From: Caldifarciminota bacterium
GTDB lineage: Bacteria; Hydrothermota; Hydrothermia; WGAB01
NCBI GenBank assembly: GCA_027069855.1
Contig: JALXEF010000145.1
Span: 1 to 40,231 of the forward strand
Reading direction: 5' to 3'
DNA length: 40,231 nt
Below the pieces are notes generated by a model. That model had not been told where the DNA came from and ran no database searches. It saw only the letters and a list, made by a program, of their open reading frames with translations. Positions 8,835 through 17,239 of this stretch are shown in pieces. The stretch's first letter is position 1. Each line of letters starts with the position of its first letter. Made by a program: the position numbers and the translations under genes.

Positions 8835-10558
8835 GACAGCAGCGCCTCCTTGATTTCCGATGGCCGGAACGGCCGGCCGTTGTACTTCACCACCCGGTGC
8901 ACCTTCCGGCCCAGGTGGTGCTCCACCAGAAAGGCCAGCTGGCCCTGGTAGTCCACCTCGGCCACATACACCGCTTTGTTCTCGGTGTAGGCCTTCAGGT
9001 CGTTCACATCAAAGGGCCAGAGGGTTCGCACCTGCACCACAAAGAAGGCCCCGTCGGCCTGTTCCATGGCCTCCAGGGCCGGGCCGGTGGTGGAACCGGT
9101 CACGATAAGCACCCGTTCGGCCTTGGGGTCGCCGTACACCACCGGTTTGGGGAGCCTCGGCCGGGCGGTTTCCAGTTTGCGGAACCGCTTGTTCATCTGT
9201 TCCACCCGGTTCTTGGCGTAGGTGCTCACATGGCCGTACTCGGTGTGTTCCAGGCCGGTGACCCAGTGGATGCCGCCCGGGGTGCCGGGAATCGTGCGGG
9301 GCGAAACCCCGCTTTCGGTCACCCGGTACCGGGGGAAGGTGGCCTCCGGGTCGTCGGGATTGACGCTCTTTGTGGGGTCCAGCAGTTCGCCCCGCCGCAC
9401 CTGGGCGGCCTCCCGCGGCAGATCGGGCACCGTGTACTTGTTCTGGGCCAGGAACTGGTCCACAAAGAAAATCACCGGCAACTGGAACTCCTCGGCCAGG
9501 TTGAAGGCCTCAATGGTCAGGAGGTAGGCCTCCTGGGCGTCCTTCGGCGAGAGCACGATGCGCGGAAAGTCGCCGTGGCCGCCGAACACCGAATGGAAGA
9601 TGTCGCTCTGCTCGGTTTTGGTGGGCATGCCGGTGGACGGGCCCGACCGGGTGGTGTTCACCAGCACCACCGGGGCCTCAATGGTGGCGATGTAGCCGAG
9701 CCCCTCGGTCATAAGGGAGAGGCCCGGGCCCGAGGTGGCGGTCATGGCCCGGGCGCCGGCCAGGGCCGCGCCGGCTGCCAGGTTGATGGAAGCGATCTCG
9801 TCTTCCGCCTGAACCACCACGCCGTTGTACTTGGGCAGGAACTTGGCGAGCCATTCCATGATTTCCGAGGCCGGGGTGATGGGATAGCCGGCGTAGAACC
9901 GGCACCCGGCCACCAGGGCGCCGAAGGCGATGGCCTCGTTGCCGATCATCAAATAGCCCTTGGGCTCGCCGTTGCGCTGGAGCTTCAGGTGATCGGTGGG
10001 CAGGCCGGCCTGCTGGTAAAAGTCGTAGCCGGCGTCAAAGGCCTTCAGGTTGGCTTCCACCACGGCCATGCCCTTCCGTTTGAGGAAACGCTCCTTGAGG
10101 ATGTCCTCCATCACCTGGCGATCCAGGCCGGTAAAGGCGGCCAGCACACCGAGGGCCACCGTGTTTTTCATCACCTCGCGGCCCGCCACCTCCTGGGCGA
10201 TCTTGCGCAGGGGCACATTGATCACCACCAGGTCGTCGCGGGGAATCTCTTTGAGTTCGCCGCGGCTGCTCTCGTAGATGATGTAGCCGCCGGGTGCCAT
10301 TTCGTGCAGGTGTCGTTCAATGCTGTCGTGGTCAAAGGCCATGAGCACATCCAGGGTATCGGGGCGGGCCTGTACCGGCTTAGCGCTGGCCCGAATGGTG
10401 TAGTTGGTGTGGATGCCGCGGATCTGGGAAGGGAAATCCTTGAAGGTGATCACATAGAGCCCCATGCGGTGGAGCACCAGGGCCAGGGTGTCCCCGGTGG
10501 TGAGCGCTCCGTCCCCTGCCTGTCCGCCGATGCGAACCGCGATGTCGTTGACCTTCAT
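8831..10558 (-). CDS. korA: 2-oxoacid:ferredoxin oxidoreductase, alpha subunit with fused N-terminal gamma domain
   Basis: MKVNDIAVRIGGQAGDGALTTGDTLALVLHRMGLY... then NEAIAFGALVAGCRFYAGYPITPASEIMEWLA. Start trimmed to ATG 10558 (SD GGAGGT). Confidence 0.94.
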   Translation of the reverse strand: MKVNDIAVRIGGQAGDGALTTGDTLALVLHRMGLYVITFKDFPSQIRGIHTNYTIRASAKPVQARPDTLDVLMAFDHDSIERHLHEMAPGGYIIYESSRGELKEIPRDDLVVINVPLRKIAQEVAGREVMKNTVALGVLAAFTGLDRQVMEDILKERFLKRKGMAVVEANLKAFDAGYDFYQQAGLPTDHLKLQRNGEPKGYLMIGNEAIAFGALVAGCRFYAGYPITPASEIMEWLAKFLPKYNGVVVQAEDEIASINLAAGAALAGARAMTATSGPGLSLMTEGLGYIATIEAPVVLVNTTRSGPSTGMPTKTEQSDIFHSVFGGHGDFPRIVLSPKDAQEAYLLTIEAFNLAEEFQLPVIFFVDQFLAQNKYTVPDLPREAAQVRRGELLDPTKSVNPDDPEATFPRYRVTESGVSPRTIPGTPGGIHWVTGLEHTEYGHVSTYAKNRVEQMNKRFRKLETARPRLPKPVVYGDPKAERVLIVTGSTTGPALEAMEQADGAFFVVQVRTLWPFDVNDLKAYTENKAVYVAEVDYQGQLAFLVEHHLGRKVHRVVKYNGRPFRPSEIKEALLS

Positions 10559-10580
10559 CGTGTTGTTACCTCCACTCCAC

Positions 10581-10650
10581 TTCCGCCCGGGAGAAAAAAG
10601 AAAACGCCAGAGCATGGACCCAGAAGCGGCTGGGTTCCCTCCCGGCGGAA
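10581..10650 (-). other. Predicted structured 5' leader of the kor operon
   Basis: Outer arms ttccgcccgggag (10581-10593) and ctcccggcggaa (10639-10650) pair over 12 bp with one bulge. Inner hairpin ggacccag/aagcgg/ctgggttcc. Confidence 0.45.
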
Positions 10651-10700
10651 AAGTCGTTGGTGTTCAAGTTCAGGCCTCCAAAATCTCTGAAGGGCGAAAA

Positions 10701-11444
10701 TTATAAACCTGTTTTGTCGGTTCCGGCCACAAGAAGGGCAGCCCGGAGCCGGTCCAGGGGCGTATCCAGGTCGGTCCACCGGACACCGGGCACCACCAGC
10801 ACGCCGGCCTGGCCCTCGTCGGCGGCCCGTTGCACCACTTCGGTGATGCCGATGGATTCCCGCCGGGCCGGATAGTACCGAAAAATCCTCGGAGAGGCCC
10901 GGAACAGGCCGGTGTCCACGGCATCCCAGGGCCTCAGACCCTTGCCGATCCGGCGGATCTGGCCGGAGGCGAACTGCACCAGGGTGGCTTCCTCCAAATC
11001 AATCCACGGCCCGGGCTGGGGATCCACCACCAGGCGCACGGCGAAGGGTGCGGCCGAGGTCTGCAGGATCAACCGCACCTGCTCCGGAGCGAACAGGTGA
11101 TCGGCCATGGCGAACAGGAACTCGTCGGCATCCTGGAGATAGGGGAGGGCCCGGCGCAGGGAATCACCGTTCTGGGTGCAGAACCAGCGGGGGTTGTGGA
11201 CCAGATGGAAGGTGCAGGGAAAGGCGTGCCGGAGATGTCCCAGGAGGGCCGGCCAGCGTTCGTGCAGCCGACCGGTGACGAAAATCACCCGCCGGATGCC
11301 GGCGCCGCAAAAGAGCCGGAGGTTCCGGTACACCAGGGGAAGCCCCCGAACCCGGAGCCAGGCCTTGGGGATGGGCAACCGTCCCTGACGGCTCCCGGGA
11401 CCGGCGGCCAGGAGTACCAGGGTGTGTAGGGCTTCAGCGGCCAA
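10701..11444 (-). CDS. MobA/sugar-phosphate nucleotidyltransferase-like protein (resembles inositol-1-phosphate cytidylyltransferase type)
   Basis: LVLLAAGPGSRQGRLPIPKAWLRVRGLPLVYRNL... NGDSLRRALPYL..FLFAMADHLF ... VDTGLFRASPRIF. TTG start at 11444 inferred, overlapping the upstream stop. Confidence 0.65.
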   Translation of the reverse strand: MAAEALHTLVLLAAGPGSRQGRLPIPKAWLRVRGLPLVYRNLRLFCGAGIRRVIFVTGRLHERWPALLGHLRHAFPCTFHLVHNPRWFCTQNGDSLRRALPYLQDADEFLFAMADHLFAPEQVRLILQTSAAPFAVRLVVDPQPGPWIDLEEATLVQFASGQIRRIGKGLRPWDAVDTGLFRASPRIFRYYPARRESIGITEVVQRAADEGQAGVLVVPGVRWTDLDTPLDRLRAALLVAGTDKTGL

Positions 11445-13827
11445 GGATCCAGATCTTCTGCACCTTGCGGGCCGGGCCGCAGAGGGCCTCCGCCCAGTAC
11501 AGGCCGGGGGGCAGGGTCCGGAAGGAAAGCGTGAGCCGGTTCCGGGCCGTGGCGCGGGCACGCAGCCTGCCGGTGGCATCCCACAGCCGAAGGGTGATCC
11601 GGCCCGATCCCTGAACCGTCAACTGCCGTTCCCGCGGTAGATACCGCAGGGAAACGGAAACGCCCGGCGACGGTGTTTCCGTTTCGGCCGTGCCCGTGGT
11701 GAAGCCGAAGTAGTAGAAGGTGCGGCGGAAGATCTCCAGCCGAACAGAATCCTCGTACACCGATTCCACCGGGAACCCTATGTACACCACCTGTCCGGTG
11801 TCGGACCGGGTGCCGAAGGGACCGGTGTACTGGATGCCGGCCGACCATCCGGTGCCGCCCACATAGGTGAGGCAGGAGGTGCTGCCCTCGGCGGGCCCTA
11901 CGCCGTCCGGATAGTCCACATCGTAGGAGCCGTGGGTGCCGTCGTCAAAGCCGAAGGGGCCGAGGCCGCCGAAGATGCTGCCGCTGACCCCCTGGGCCTG
12001 GTGTGTGTTGGCGTCGTCGCCCAGGTACTGGGCCTTGAGGTAGTGGGTGTAAAAGGCCTGATCCTGGGCGTCGCCGTGTTCCCAGAGGTCGTAGCCGATC
12101 TCCGAGCCCGACACGAAGAGGCGCCCGCCCTGTTCCAGGTAGGCCTGGAGTGCCGCCTGCTCGGCGTGGGAGAAGGCCTGGGTGGCGGTCCCCTCCTCGC
12201 CGGAAATCCAGTCCACGGCGGTATAGGCCGTGAGGTCTACGGTGCTGTCCTCCACGAAGTCGTTGGAGGCCGAGTTGAAGCCGATGCCCAGTTGCCGGAG
12301 GGCGAGGCCGTGGTCCACCACATAGTCAAAGGTGTTCTGGGTGCCCTGGGTGCGGTCAAAGCCGTTGACCACGAGCACGGGGTTGGGGGTGGCCATCACC
12401 ATGGCGCCGCCCACCTCGGTGAAGGGCGAGGTGCCGTAGGCGTTGGTGGCTCGCACCTTGTAGAACCGCACCGTGCTCTCGGGAAGCACCGGGGTGTTGT
12501 AGCTGTTGCCGTACACATGGGCAACCAGGCTGAAGGTTTCGCCGTCCTCGCTCTCGTACACATCGTAGCCGGAGGCGTTGGACACGGCGGTCCACTGCAC
12601 CGTGAGCCGGTACGGACCCGACAGGTACACCCGGATGGCCGTGGGCTGGGCCGGTGGCGTGCCCTCGGCGAAATGAGCAGCGAGTTCCTCCCAGAGTTCG
12701 GGCCGGGTGCCGTCGTAGGTGAGGGCCCACATGCCCGTGCCCTGGAGGTCCTGGGCGTTCACCAGGTCGTACTTCAGGCCCAGGGAGGAGTCGTTGTCAA
12801 ACCAGCACTGGTACCACTGGCTGCCGGTCTGGTACCGGTACCAGGGGGTCTGGCTTTCGGTGTCCCACAGGAGGCCGTAGGCCTGGGCTTCGGCAATGGC
12901 CGCCGTGTAGAGCACCGCGCTGCCGCTCCCGGTGGTGCTGGAATGGGGATAGGGCCCCACGGTGGGCCACTTGTAGCCGTAGTAAGGGACCCCGAGGATG
13001 ATCTTGTCGCGCTGGTTCCCGGAGTTGGTCACCCAGTACTGCACGCTGCCGGTGACGTTGTAGGTCCAGCCGGTGAGCGGGGCCACGGGCCCGGCCTCGT
13101 CGCTGCCCGACCAGTGGAAATCGTAGCCCATGATGAAGAGGCCGTCGGTGACCGTGGCCAGGGTTTGGGGATCGTACCGGTTGCTCCAGTTGATGGCCGG
13201 CACATCAATGGTGAGGTGCTTGCCTCGCGCGTGGAGCGAGTCGGCCAGCAGGGTCATAAAGGCGTTCACCAGTTCGCGGTCCGAGGAATAGGGGAACTCA
13301 AAGTCAATGTTCACGCCGTCGGCGTTGCCGGCCTCCACCTGCTGCAGGATGGTCTGGATCGCCTGGTCGCGGTAGGTGGTCAGGATGCTGTGGATCGCAT
13401 CGGCGTCAAACACGATAATGACCAGATGGGCCTCCACGCCGTGGGCGTGGGCCGAATCCACCACGGGTGCCCAGGCGCCGGGCCAGCCGTGGCTGTTGGC
13501 CACCTGGCCCAGGCTGTTGAGTTCGATGCCGAAACAGGCGATGTGGGTGAGGAGGTCCCAGCGGATCAGGGCATAGGAATCCAGCCGCCAGTAGGGCAGG
13601 AAGCCGTAGATCGTTCGGTACAGGGTGCGGGGGCGGGGCTGCAGGTCGCGCGGACGCCGGAAGGTTTCGGGTTCCGGCACCGGAAAATCGCGGTAGTACC
13701 GGTACTCCAGTTGATGGATGGAGGGGGGCGGCGACGCCTGGAGCCAGGTTTGGGCGAAGGATTCCCCGGTTTTGGGGTCATGGCCGAATCCCGCAAGGAC
13801 GAGGCTCAGCAGGGCAAGGGTTTTCAT
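11434..13827 (-). CDS. Secreted glycoside hydrolase family 18 (chitinase-like) with FnIII-like region and type IX-like C-terminal sorting domain
   Basis: YGFLPYWRLDSYALIRWDLLTHIACFGIELN; DGVNIDFEFP; IMGYDFHWSGSDEAGPVAPLTG; C-terminus LRLWDATGRLRARATARNRLTLSFRTLPPGLYWAEALCG. The canonical DxxDxDxE motif is read as DGVNIDFEF. Confidence 0.85.
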   Translation of the reverse strand: MKTLALLSLVLAGFGHDPKTGESFAQTWLQASPPPSIHQLEYRYYRDFPVPEPETFRRPRDLQPRPRTLYRTIYGFLPYWRLDSYALIRWDLLTHIACFGIELNSLGQVANSHGWPGAWAPVVDSAHAHGVEAHLVIIVFDADAIHSILTTYRDQAIQTILQQVEAGNADGVNIDFEFPYSSDRELVNAFMTLLADSLHARGKHLTIDVPAINWSNRYDPQTLATVTDGLFIMGYDFHWSGSDEAGPVAPLTGWTYNVTGSVQYWVTNSGNQRDKIILGVPYYGYKWPTVGPYPHSSTTGSGSAVLYTAAIAEAQAYGLLWDTESQTPWYRYQTGSQWYQCWFDNDSSLGLKYDLVNAQDLQGTGMWALTYDGTRPELWEELAAHFAEGTPPAQPTAIRVYLSGPYRLTVQWTAVSNASGYDVYESEDGETFSLVAHVYGNSYNTPVLPESTVRFYKVRATNAYGTSPFTEVGGAMVMATPNPVLVVNGFDRTQGTQNTFDYVVDHGLALRQLGIGFNSASNDFVEDSTVDLTAYTAVDWISGEEGTATQAFSHAEQAALQAYLEQGGRLFVSGSEIGYDLWEHGDAQDQAFYTHYLKAQYLGDDANTHQAQGVSGSIFGGLGPFGFDDGTHGSYDVDYPDGVGPAEGSTSCLTYVGGTGWSAGIQYTGPFGTRSDTGQVVYIGFPVESVYEDSVRLEIFRRTFYYFGFTTGTAETETPSPGVSVSLRYLPRERQLTVQGSGRITLRLWDATGRLRARATARNRLTLSFRTLPPGLYWAEALCGPARKVQKIWILGR

Positions 13828-13872
13828 GCCTTCAATGGTATGGCACGCCGGCGGAGGGCTCCATCAGCCGGT

Positions 13873-13909
13873 AAAAATTCGCCGGGGGCGGCGGAAGCCG
13901 CCCCCGGCG
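13873..13909 (-). terminator. Rho-independent terminator downstream of the peroxiredoxin gene
   Basis: cgccgggggcggc-ggaa-gccgcccccggcg stem; on the - strand it is followed by GAATTTTTACC. Confidence 0.8.
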
Positions 13910-13931
13910 AGAAACAACAGCCGTTGGGAGG

Positions 13932-14576
13932 TTAGAGCTTCTTGTGGCAGAACCACCAGTCGTAGCAGTCGTATTCCTGGAGCCGTTTCTTGGCGGTTTC
14001 CACATCGGTGGCCGGCGGGATAATCACCTCGTCGCCCACCAGTTCGTTGTGGGGCCAGTTGGCCGGGATGGCGACGCCGTGCTTGTCGGACACCTGGAAC
14101 CCCTTGATCATCCGCAGGATCTCGTCCATGTTCCGGCCGAGCTCCTGGGGGTAATAGAGGATGGCGCGGATGATGCCCTGGGGATCCACGATGAACACGG
14201 CACGCACGGTGTTCGTGCCCTTGCCCGGATGGATCAGCCCCAGCGTCTGGGATACCTTGCCGGTGTCGTCGGCGATGATGGGGAACTCGATCTTGACCCC
14301 CAGCTTCTCCTCAATCCACTCTACCCACTTGATGTGGCTGAACACCTGGTCCACGCTCAGGCCGATGAGCTCAGTGTTGAGCTTGCGGAACTCGTCGTAG
14401 CGCTTCTGGAAGGCCACGAACTCGGTGGTGCACACGGGGGTGAAGTCGGCCGGATGGCTGAAGAGCACGAACCACTTGCCCTTGTAATCGTCGGGCAAGC
14501 ACTTCTTCCCCTGGGTGGTCATGACCTCCAGAGTGGGAAACCGATCTCCGATCAACGGCATCCGGGTTGCCTCCAT
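13932..14576 (-). CDS. Peroxiredoxin, archaeal/Prx6-type
   Basis: [56 protein letters not shown]...; C-terminal CYDWWFC pair; SD GGAGG. Confidence 0.93.
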   Translation of the reverse strand: MEATRMPLIGDRFPTLEVMTTQGKKCLPDDYKGKWFVLFSHPADFTPVCTTEFVAFQKRYDEFRKLNTELIGLSVDQVFSHIKWVEWIEEKLGVKIEFPIIADDTGKVSQTLGLIHPGKGTNTVRAVFIVDPQGIIRAILYYPQELGRNMDEILRMIKGFQVSDKHGVAIPANWPHNELVGDEVIIPPATDVETAKKRLQEYDCYDWWFCHKKL

Positions 14577-14619
14577 GGTGAAACCTCCTGTGGTTTGGTT
14601 GTGCCCCGATGGCCTTTTG

Positions 14620-14648
14620 AGTATAGGGCGGGGGCTGTATAATTGCAA
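14620..14648 (-). promoter_or_regulatory. Sigma70-type promoter of the peroxiredoxin gene
   Basis: Reverse strand TTGCAA -17 nt- TATACT, about 44 nt upstream of the ATG. Confidence 0.65.
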
Positions 14649-14709
14649 GTAGGTCGCTCTCGGGAATGGTTCCTGATAAGAGGGGTGTGTAAGCAGTTGC
14701 TTGCGATTG

Positions 14710-14739
14710 TTGACACAAAGGTGGCTTTTCCTCTAAACT
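14710..14739 (+). promoter_or_regulatory. Sigma70-type promoter of the cyd operon
   Basis: TTGACA (14710-14715) -18 nt- TAAACT (14734-14739), upstream of cydA. Confidence 0.65.
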
Positions 14740-14804
14740 TGCGATAGTTTTTGCGATTTGCGAGACATTCCGGCGTGGCGGACGGTATCAAAAGGAGGTG
14801 AGCA

Positions 14805-16217
14805 ATGAGCAATCTGGTCCTCGCGAGGCTCCAGTTCGCCGCCACCACCGTGTACCACTTTTTCTTTGTGCCCCTTACCCTGGGGCTCTCGGTGCTGGTG
14901 GCGATCATGGAGACGATGTACGTGAAGAAGGGGGACGAGATCTACCGGAAGATGGCCAAGTTCTGGGGAACCCTCTTCGTGATCAACTTCGCCATGGGGG
15001 TCGTGACCGGGCTCGTGCAGGAGTTCCAGTTCGGCATGAACTGGTCCGAGTACTCCCGCTTCATGGGCGACATCTTCGGCGTGCCCCTGGCCATTGAGGC
15101 GCTCCTGGCCTTCTTCATGGAGTCCGTGTTCCTGGGTGCCTGGATCTTCGGCTGGGACAAGCTCTCCAAGAAGGCCCATGCCGTGGTGATCTGGCTCGTG
15201 GCCATCGGCTCCAACCTGTCGGCCCTCTGGATCCTGATCGCCAACTCCTACATGCAGCATCCCGTGGGCTATCGGCTGGAGGCGGCGCCCGGGACCCTGC
15301 TGGGTGTGCGGGCCGTGCTGGTGAACTTCTTCGCCGTGCTCACCAACCCCCATGTGTGGCTCCAGTGGCCCCATGTGTTCTTTGCCAGCCTCACCACCGC
15401 CGGGTTCTTCATCCTGGGGATCAGCGCCTATCACCTCCTGCGGAACCGGGATGTGGAGTTTTTCAGCGAGTCCATGAAGATCGGCGTACGGGCCGCCCTG
15501 ATCGGCTCCATCCTCGTGGTGCTGATTGGCCACTTCCAGGCCCAGTGGCTGGTGAAGCATCAGCCCATGAAGATGGCCGCGGCCGAGGCCCTGTGGGAGG
15601 ATTCGGGCGATCCCGCCGGCCTCAGCCTCTTCGCCTGGATTGACGAGGCCAACCAGCGGAACACCGTGGACATCAAGTTCCCCGGCCTTCTGAGTTTCCT
15701 GGCCTACAACCGGTTCTCCGGCTCTCTGAAGGGCATCAAGACCCTGGAAATGGAACAGGCCCAGGCCTGGGCCAGCATGAAGGCCCAGTTCCCTTCGCTG
15801 GCCAAGCTGCCGGATCCGCCCAGCTTCGTGCCCCCGGTGACCTGGAACTACTGGAGCTTCCGCCTGATGGTGGGGCTGGGGCTCCTCATGCTCCTGTTTG
15901 CCCTCTGGGGCTTTGTGGTGTGCCGGAAGGGCGACTTCGTGAACGCCCGGGGCTTCCTGCGGTGGCTGCCCCTCATGCTCTTCGCTCCCTACCTGGCCAA
16001 CACCTTCGGCTGGCTCCTGGCCGAGCTGGGCCGCCAGCCCTGGGTGGTGTACGGGCTGCTGCCCGTGAACATCGCCGTGTCGCCCAATGTGTCCACCGGA
16101 GCCGTGGCCTTTTCCCTCGTGATGTATGTGCTCATCTACGCCCTGCTCATGATCGCCGATGTGTACCTCCTGGCCTACTACGGCAAGAAGGGGCCTGAGG
16201 CCGTCGCCGCGAAGTAA
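14805..16217 (+). CDS. cydA: Cytochrome bd ubiquinol oxidase subunit I
   Basis: LARLQFAATTVYHFFFVPLTLGLSVLVAIMET; FGMNWSEYSRFMGDIFGVPLAIEALLAFFMES; FGWLLAELGRQPWVVYGLLP. Confidence 0.97.
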   Translation: MSNLVLARLQFAATTVYHFFFVPLTLGLSVLVAIMETMYVKKGDEIYRKMAKFWGTLFVINFAMGVVTGLVQEFQFGMNWSEYSRFMGDIFGVPLAIEALLAFFMESVFLGAWIFGWDKLSKKAHAVVIWLVAIGSNLSALWILIANSYMQHPVGYRLEAAPGTLLGVRAVLVNFFAVLTNPHVWLQWPHVFFASLTTAGFFILGISAYHLLRNRDVEFFSESMKIGVRAALIGSILVVLIGHFQAQWLVKHQPMKMAAAEALWEDSGDPAGLSLFAWIDEANQRNTVDIKFPGLLSFLAYNRFSGSLKGIKTLEMEQAQAWASMKAQFPSLAKLPDPPSFVPPVTWNYWSFRLMVGLGLLMLLFALWGFVVCRKGDFVNARGFLRWLPLMLFAPYLANTFGWLLAELGRQPWVVYGLLPVNIAVSPNVSTGAVAFSLVMYVLIYALLMIADVYLLAYYGKKGPEAVAAK

Positions 16218-16228
16218 GGAGGCATGCC

Positions 16229-17230
16229 ATGTTTCTGCAAACCCTTTGGTTCATTTTGATCGCCGTTGTGTTCGTGATGTTCTTCTTCCTGGAGGGGTTT
16301 GATTACGGCGTCGGCATCCTCTTGCCCTTCGTGGGCAAAACCGACGCCGAACGCCGGGTGGTGATCAACACCATCGGGCCCTTCTGGGACGGCAACGAGG
16401 TGTGGATGATCCTGGCGGGCGGTGCCATCTTCGCCGCCTTCCCCCACTGGTATGCCACCCTCTTCAGTGGGTTCTACCTGGCCCTGTTCCTTTTGCTGCT
16501 GGCCCTGATCGTGCGCGGGGTGGCCTTTGAGTTCCGCAGCAAGCTGGAATCCGAAGGCTGGCGTCGCTTCTGGGACTGGATGCTCTTCCTGGGAAGCGCG
16601 ATCCCGGCGCTGCTCTGGGGCGTGGCCCTGGTGAACCTGGTGCGTGGGGTGCCCATTGACGCCCACATGCAGTATGTCGGTGGGTTCTTTACGCTTCTGA
16701 ACCCCTACGCCCTGCTGGGGGGCCTTACCGTGTTCTTCCTGTTCACCCTCCACGGCGCCCTGTTCCTGAATGTGCGCACCGCCGGCGCCATCCAGGAGCG
16801 GGTCAGGGCCCTGATCCCCAAACTCTGGGGCCTGGAGGTGATCCTCTTCATCCTCTTTGTGCTGGCCAGCTTCGTGGCCACCCCCATCGCCTCCAAGCCG
16901 CTGGGGCTCGCCGCCGGCATCCTGGCCCTCCTGTTCCTGATCCTCGTGAAGTTCGCCGACGGCGTCAAGGCCTTCGTGTGGGGCGCGCTGGCCGTGGTGT
17001 TCACCGTGATCACCCTGTTCGCCACCCTGTACCCCAACGTCATGGTCTCCAGTCTCAACCCCGAGTGGAGCCTCACCATTTACAACGCCTCCAGCAGCCA
17101 GTACACCCTGTCCGTGATGACCATCGTGGCCGTGCTGCTCGTGCCCGTGGCCCTGATCTACAATGTGTGGACCTACAAGGTGTTCAGCGAACGCCTGGAT
17201 GTCAGCAAGGTGGAGCAACTGGAGTACTGA
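16229..17230 (+). CDS. cydB: Cytochrome bd ubiquinol oxidase subunit II
   Basis: LQTLWFILIAVVFVMFFFLEGFDYGVGILLPFVGKTDAERRVVINTIGPFWDGNEVWMI. Confidence 0.97.
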   Translation: MFLQTLWFILIAVVFVMFFFLEGFDYGVGILLPFVGKTDAERRVVINTIGPFWDGNEVWMILAGGAIFAAFPHWYATLFSGFYLALFLLLLALIVRGVAFEFRSKLESEGWRRFWDWMLFLGSAIPALLWGVALVNLVRGVPIDAHMQYVGGFFTLLNPYALLGGLTVFFLFTLHGALFLNVRTAGAIQERVRALIPKLWGLEVILFILFVLASFVATPIASKPLGLAAGILALLFLILVKFADGVKAFVWGALAVVFTVITLFATLYPNVMVSSLNPEWSLTIYNASSSQYTLSVMTIVAVLLVPVALIYNVWTYKVFSERLDVSKVEQLEY

Positions 17231-17239
17231 GTTGCGGCC

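Noticed and set aside
8897-10690. 597-aa + strand ORF antisense to korA
   Set aside because: His/Gly/Val-rich shadow frame; korA on the opposite strand is unambiguous.
11932-13935. 667-aa + strand ORF antisense to GH18
   Set aside because: Shadow ORF in high-GC DNA with no domain features; the GH18 protein is on the opposite strand.
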